A stretch of DNA of 64,000 nt. Origin: Pholiota molesta. Lineage: Eukaryota > Basidiomycota > Agaricomycetes > Agaricales > Strophariaceae. The stretch spans positions 1 to 64,000 of the forward strand of contig JACGCK010000185.1 of the NCBI GenBank assembly GCA_014925825.1, in the 5' to 3' direction. Positions 58,044-64,000 of the stretch are shown here, piece after piece. The position numbers were made by a program, and so were the translations under genes. Each line of letters starts with the position of its first letter. Within the stretch, counting starts at the first letter, position 1. Under the pieces are notes generated by a model, which was given only the letters and a program-made list of their open reading frames with translations, was not told the origin of the DNA and made no database searches.

Positions 58044-59949
58044 ATGCTAGCTGGAATCACTAAGAGTCTCGCGGCTCTTGCCATTTTGGCTGTGTCGGCG
58101 AATGCACAGGGTACCCCTGCGTACGTGTATTCATTATTTTCCCATTCCCGAATCTGACTGCATACTCCTTTCCAGCTACATTGGCCAGCTCCTCTTGCAG
58201 CCTGGCATCAACAGCGGTACGTCCTGCAGCCTAGCACACTCACTTAAATTGAGAGAAAGGAACTCACGTCATCTCCAGCGAAGTGTCTGACGGCCGCATC
58301 CAATACCGACGGCGCGAAGGTGACCATCCAGCCGTGCACGAACGCGGCCAGCCAGAAATGGACCTTCAGCGGCGGCGGCCAAGTCAAAGCCTACGGCAAC
58401 AAATGTCTGGACGTCACGAGCGGCAAGAACGCCGACGGGACAAAGATGCAGATCTGGACGTGCTCGACCAACAACCCGAATCAGAGCTGGGATTATAACG
58501 TGTGTTTCATTGAAGTTCAATGGTTGGTTTTCTTGTACTGATGCGCGCTCTTGCTTTTTCATTATTTTAGCGCTGGACCAATAAATTGACGTGGCTGAAC
58601 AAGGGCAAATGTCTTGACCTTACCGGTGGGCTCCAGACTGATGGCAATCAGGTACGCGCTCTTCCTTCTTTCGAAATGCACGAAGCGCGCTCTGACTTCG
58701 GAATGTGTAGATTCAAATTTGGGGGTGCAATGGCGGCAACATCAATCAAGTCTGGAACACCGGCTACTCCGTCAACAGCTTGCCCACCACGTCGCAAGCG
58801 GACCAGTTTGGTACGAATAACTGCGGCACTACTTCGAGTTCCACTGCAAATTGCCAGACCGGTTGGATCAAGTTTGTCTATATGTCTTTTTCATATTATA
58901 TCAAGGCTGACTTTCCCTTCAGCTCTGCCAGTGATTTCTGCATCTGGGGTCCTCGTGAGTTTCACTTCAAATATCATCTTCATCAATCGTTTACCAAACC
59001 ACTTGATGGTCGGTCCTTCCAGCGCGCCTTGCTTCTATCGGCGATATCGAGACCGAGGCTATTGCGTATTGCACCAAATCCGGCCGTGGCACGCGCACTA
59101 TGCCCAATGGTACATTGAAGGGTGTCCACTTCGTCAAGACGCCTGAATACGTGCAGGTGACTGGCGTGGGCAATTTCACCAAGATCAATGTGCAGCAGGG
59201 CGATGAAGGAGGTGAATTGGACAACAGGGGGGCTGATGGTGTGTTCTGCTTTAGTTGCGCTTTTGTATTTTGCTAACGGTTTGAAAATGATGGATAGGTC
59301 GTGGAAACCCCAGTACGCATCTAATTGTCTTCAAATTTTATATCTGGCGTCTAAATTAACATTTTGATTTTATGTAGTTGGTGGCCTTCTTTACGGAAAC
59401 ACCTTTGGCGCCGGTCTTCAATACCACGAATGGACGAGCTTCCTCTCTGATTCCGAATTCTGCATCCGCGCTTGTGTAGGCGCCCGTGCCACTCAGCTTT
59501 GCAATCACGTCTATGATATCATGGGCTGCTATTGGGTACGCCCCTTTTCGTCTGCCCAGCAATGAGTCTTCGGAACTCACGTTTATTACATCAGAACATC
59601 CCTGCTAGCTACTCCTCGGGCGTCTATGAGGATTGCTCAGGCGACGCAGCGTAAGCCCTTATTCTCCTAGCTATATCCCAATGGAAGAGACCTAACTTCG
59701 TTGTATCCCAGTCTTCCCATGGGTGTCTATGGTACAAGCACTTGGGCCCAAGGAACGAAGCCCACCCCGTCTCCGCACCCACAGCCGGCATCCTCCAGCT
59801 GCACGGCCCTCCCCACCGTGTCTGTCGCGCCCGCCGTTGCCAGGCGTCACCAAATGGAGGTCGTCAGGCGCAACGCCAGCCCCGATTTCCCCGGTGCTAC
59901 CCCGCGCCCCTCGTCTAGACAACATTGCAGACAAGTCATGGCCAGATAA
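58044..59949 (+). CDS. Secreted ricin-B lectin / macrofage activating glycoprotein family protein
   Basis: ATG 58044 opens MLAGITKSLAALAILAVSAN followed by AQG, a clear signal peptide. Three short exons lead into a ricin-B-type beta-trefoil: KCLTAASNTDGAKVTIQPCT, QKWTFSGGGQVKAYGNKCLD, MQIWTCSTNNPNQSWDYN and KCLDLTGGLQTDGNQ, with the repeated QxW motifs (QKW, QSW, QVW). The C-terminal half matches the fungal macrofage-activating-glycoprotein family: SDFCIWGPP, RGTRTMPNGTLKGVHFVKTP, EYVQVTGVGNFTKINV, GNTFGAGLQYHEWTSFLSDS, EFCIRACVGARATQLCNHVY and DIMGCYWNIPASYSSGVYED. The tail is Ser/Pro-rich, ending at 59949. About ten introns. It is an extracellular or cell-wall protein whose carbohydrate ligand is unknown. 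It stands alone with its own TATA promoter. Confidence 0.85.
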
Positions 59950-60571
59950 ATATACTGAGTTACAGTATTTTTGTTTGTGTTGCTACGCACTTATATCTTG
60001 TCGAACACTTGAACACTTCTATCTACACTTTTAATCTACATAGTTATCTGGGTGGTATATATGGACATTTGGAATCTACATTTTCTGTTAATTACCTTTG
60101 GGTTGTGTCTAGACTTCAAGGTTCAGAGTTTATACAATGCTGCAAGGATTTTATTGAGGAAATTGCATTCCGAGAAAATCCTACGGCAAGGGATAAAGGA
60201 AGTCCACCAGGCACGCGACAACGTTCTGCACCTACTTACCGTCGACCTTTAACTGATACCAATTATCAACATTGGTCCTACTGCCTATATATAATCACGC
60301 GCAGAGCTTCTATCTGGCTTTATGATTATTTCTGGAGCCCTTCCGGACATGTGTGGCACCCCAACAACGTCCTTAGACGCTTGACCTTCAGGAATAAGCG
60401 CGCGCCGGGCCGGTTGTTGACTAGTGCTTAGTTCGGAAGCTGATCGTGCCATTGCCAAGGGGCTTAGCCAAGGCTTAGCAATGCGTTTAACTCCCGCCTC
60501 ATAACCCACACCCATCCCATCGCCTACACTGCGGAATATGTGACTTAGATCCTCGTATTCTGACAGGAGTA
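59950..60571. other. Intergenic between secreted glycoprotein and TBC genes
   Basis: 3' region of one gene and 5' region of the next; frames in 59925-60431 are not protein-like. Confidence 0.4.
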
Positions 60572-63500
60572 ATGGCATCGAACCATATCAAGACGCCGGT
60601 GCATTCGCATCCACTTTCGCCGGAAGAAGGCCCATCGAGGAGCAGGCGAACGCGTGGTAGCGACGTCCGTGCATCGACCGCGGCAAACTACTTCACCTTG
60701 AGGAGTCAGCTCGAGCAGGACCAGTCCGACTCTCCCAACTGGGATGGGAGCGTTCGCGGTTATGGAAAAACGGAGAAGAAAAAGCCGATAGACGTGAAGG
60801 CGTCCTCGTCGTCACCCTCGCTTGCCGGGATGTGGGATCCGGTGCCCACCAGCACACCGCCGATATTTGTTGTAGGCTCGCCAAACGACCGCGGGAATTA
60901 CCATGCCCATGTCACACCCGACGTCGAGGTGGAGGGAGTTGATTCTGCTGTGTCTAGCCAAGTACTGGCGACCAAATGGCACACTTATTCCGACGAGGCC
61001 ATTCAAGTCGCTATCTCCAAACTTGGTGCCTCCGACACGCCAGCAGATGGATCTAGTCTCCCATATCACACTGCGTTGCGTGTCTTATCTTCAGCAGTAA
61101 GCAATCTTTCGCGTGTCAGGTTAGAACTGGAGGAGGCGAGAAGGGTGCTGAAAGAGAAGGAGGTCGCGAAACAGAAGAGGGCCGAAGAACTATTAAAGGA
61201 ACTGATTCCCTCTGAACAAGACGTCGCAAAACGCGTAATACAATCTCTGTTCACCAATGACGATGAAGATGAGCACCATGTCCTTCGGAAATTAAGCGTT
61301 TTGGTATGTGTTCCAATATTCATCGCTGCTACAGTGCTAACAACTATGTAGTCGCTTGCAGAATCGCTGGCCGAAGCTGTCGCTGATGAGGTGCCACTAT
61401 CGCGTAGCGCACCAGAGCCGCCACATGCTCTGAGTCCGATGGCCGAGGAAACGTCAGAGATGCTCAATTCGCCACCACGTGTCGATGAGCCAACGCATGA
61501 TGAAGAGCCTAAACCTCCTACTATCGATGTAGAAAGCGCAGGAGAGCCAACTATAGCTCCTCACAAGTCGCGACAAGAGCGTCCTAACATCGGTGATTGG
61601 ATGGGCACGTGGTGGGGCAAAGGACGCAGCGAACGTTCAGCCAACGACAAAGACCCACCCTCAGCTGTTCAGCCGGTGCCCATCCCCGCGAAAACGCCTG
61701 GTCGTCGGCGAAATGCAAAGAGCGTCTTTGGGGGTCTGGGGATATCGATACTCAACCCAGCAATCCCGACAACGACGAAGAAGCAGGCTGTCGTCACCGA
61801 TGAGTCCATGCCCGCTTCGGAAACGGCGTCTATCAGATCAGCCAGGTCAGCCAGGTCGACGCATACTAATATTGGCTCAACGTCGGGAATGGTTTCCTCG
61901 CTCTCTTCTCCACTGGTACCTTCCTTTGCTCCATCGCCCGCTGCACCTCTCATGTCTACTGCCTTCGACAATCTTGTTTCATCCTCCCAAGATTTATCCA
62001 AGGCATCATCACTACTAAGTCCTAGCCAGGATCCCGAGGTCGTGCTGACGCAGGGAGTCACCTTGCGAGCAATCGCCAACGCAACGCGTGTTATGAGCTC
62101 CGACCCAAGCAGCATTCTCTCGGATCAAGGTCGCGACACAGGCCCCCTCATCAAGAAACTGGCAATGGAGCTCATCAAGAACGCGCGCGACGAGGGCGTC
62201 GCTTTCCATGAACGCCCCAAGGAGCGCAGGGACCTCAGGGCGGAAAATGCGCCAGAGACGAGTGATAGAGCCGGCGTTGCCGGACATATGGCGTCGCTAA
62301 TTGGGACCGCAGACGCTGCTATGACTCTGAATAGGGCGTTGGCTGGCCAGCCGGAAGGTATCAAGAAGCCGAAGTCGCGGAAATCGAGGACGACGAGCAT
62401 GATGCAGGTTGCGCCGCCATTCGCTGCGCCACTATTTAGCTCGTTTATGAACCAACAGCCGAGGAAGGCGTCGAATATAGCTGACAGAATGGCTTCTGGC
62501 GCCAATCACGACCATGCCTCTTCATCTTCCGTAACGAGGCCAAATGCGACAACCTCCGCCAACACAGGCGGACCTAGCAGGAAAGCTCTTTCTGTTCCTC
62601 TAGAATCGATCATACCAGCGACAGCAAAACCGCCTACGCAGTATCTCTCGAGGACGTATACACCCCTCACCTCGCGTGATTTCCGGTTCACAATCCCTCT
62701 GCCACAGTCTGCATCGAGATACACGATTTATCACGACGACAAAAATCAGAGGCCGCTGACGGACCGATATGGGTTCATGTATGACGTATCTCAGTACGAC
62801 GTCCTCCTGCTTATACGCGCAAAAGAATGCAACAATAGCGCACCTGCATGCTTGACTGGTGTAAAAATCGCCGACCGCGAAGAAAACAACAGCTGGCCGG
62901 ATGATGACGAGGAGGAAGACGGAGCGGGTCCGACTAACGCTATGGAGATCGTGAAGGAGAGTTGTACTTGCAGCGGGGAACTGGATGTGCCCGCACAAGG
63001 CGGCGGCGACGCAGGGGCTGCCGATTCTATGTCTATCAGCGCCAAGAGCCGCTCCTCGTCCAAACGCGCGTCGGGCGTCGTCTCTCTGGCGCCCTCCGCC
63101 ACTTTGGCCGCGTCCACCACCTCCGTCCTCTCAGTGTCCTCCGACACGCCGCACCACGCGTGCGCCAACACCGTGCGGCGGCTCCTCAACCAGCTCACGG
63201 CGATCCACGACGAGCAGCAGGCCGCGCAGCGGAAGGAGTGGGACGCGTTCGTGAAGCAGCGGCGCCGCGTCCGGCACCTGAAGGCGCACACGGGCGCCGC
63301 CGCGCCCGTGCTCTCGTCCTCGCTCGCCTCGGGCCCGCGCGCGGCGGCGATCCTCGGCCTCGGCACGGCCGGGGAGGACGACGAGCTGTCGCACAGCGAG
63401 GGCCTGATCGGGTTCGCGCAGCTCGGGCTGTCGACGAACCGGGATGAGCGGCGGGAGTTCGAGCGGCTCGTGCGGAGCGGGATCCCGCTGGTGTACCGCG

Positions 63501-64000
63501 CGAAGGTGTGGCTGGAGTCGAGCGGGGCGCTGGAGATGCGGGAGCCGGGGATGTTCCAGGATCTGCTGGCGCAGGTGGATGGGCAGGACGGGGTGGCGGA
63601 GGAGATTGAGAAGGATGTGGGGAGGACGATGCCGTTGAATATTTTCTTTGGGGGGGATGGTGCTGGAGTGGACAAGCTGCGGAGGGTGCTGCTTGCGTAT
63701 AGCAGGTCAGTTGCTTTGCTTTTGGTCGTCGTTCTATGGTCGGAAACTGAGGTCTGGTTTCGTGCAGACGGAATCCTGCTGTAGGGTATTGTCAAGGCAT
63801 GAATCTGATCACGTCCACCCTCTTGTTGGTGCATGCGGATGAGGAGGAGGCGTTCTGGATGCTCGCGGCTATCGTCGAGCGGATCCTTCCCGAAGACTTC
63901 TTCTCACCATCTCTATTGCCGTCACGGGCGTGTCCTCTCGTGCTGCTCGACTTTGTCCAGGAGCTCACCCCGAAGCTGCACGCGCATCTGACGGAGCTTG
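60572..64000 (+). CDS. Rab GTPase-activating TBC-domain protein (3' end outside window)
   Basis: ATG 60572 opens MASNHIKTPVHSHPLSPEEG. The N-terminal ~900 residues are mostly disordered, with a coiled coil (LSRVRLELEEARRVLKEKEV, about 61106-61165), Ser/Pro-rich stretches and a predicted beta-rich segment (DFRFTIPLPQSASRYTIYHD). A single intron with a GTATGT donor (about 61304) separates exon 1 from the long exon. The TBC domain begins at ERLVRSGIPLVYRAKVWLES (about 63463). It shows the arginine finger in IEKDVGRTMPLN (about 63604-63640) and, after an intron near 63706-63766, the glutamine finger in GYCQGMNLITS. The sequence then runs off the window in VQELTPKLHAHLTEL. Both catalytic fingers are present, so active Rab-GAP function in vesicle traffic is likely; the target Rab is unknown. 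The GC content rises sharply in 62960-63700. Confidence 0.88.

Overview
This is nuclear DNA of a filamentous fungus, almost certainly a mushroom-forming basidiomycete (Agaricomycetes). Genes are cut by many short introns of about 50-60 bp with GT...AG ends. There is a macrofage-activating-glycoprotein-type secreted protein, several F-box/LRR proteins typical of Agaricomycetes, and a KDZ transposase with CxC cysteine clusters, a transposon class described mainly from basidiomycetes. All gene models were assembled by eye from reading frames plus splice signals; exon borders are best estimates.

Left part (1-19.5 kb): a gene-poor start with one candidate terminal-inverted-repeat element (419-1323), then a PP2A activator (PTPA, minus) divergent from KU70 (plus), an F-box protein (minus), a monothiol glutaredoxin of the Grx3/4 type (plus) and a cyanide hydratase (plus). 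The cyanide hydratase lies between two related ~1.3-kb non-coding direct repeats. The upstream copy carries an 864-bp hAT-like insertion; the downstream copy preserves the empty site.

Middle (about 19.98-37.77 kb): an 18-kb accessory block. Five arrays of a short palindrome (arms ATCCAG/CTGGAT around a variable centre) are interleaved with an intact-looking KDZ transposase of about 1007 residues (CxC/SWIM-like cysteine clusters, candidate D-D-E residues) and six accessory genes: five I do not recognise and one with two RNase H1 N-terminal (viroplasmin-like) domains. Some palindromes changed in both arms together and stayed palindromic, and each array has its own centre sequence. This is the best candidate for an undescribed system. 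37.8-41.2 kb looks empty.

Right part (41.2-64 kb): ordinary housekeeping and accessory genes: Maf-type nucleotide pyrophosphatase (+), checkpoint clamp HUS1 (+), an endonuclease/exonuclease/phosphatase-fold protein (-), an F-box protein (+), an F-box/LRR protein (-), an intron-rich formamidase (-), a TPR protein (-), a secreted ricin-B/MAG glycoprotein (+) and the start of a Rab-GAP TBC protein (+) cut by the window edge.

Functional links: cyanide hydratase (HCN to formamide) and formamidase (formamide to formate and ammonia) would form a two-step cyanide detoxification/nitrogen route, about 33 kb apart and not in one cluster. KU70 and HUS1 are both DNA-damage factors but are probably neighbours by chance.
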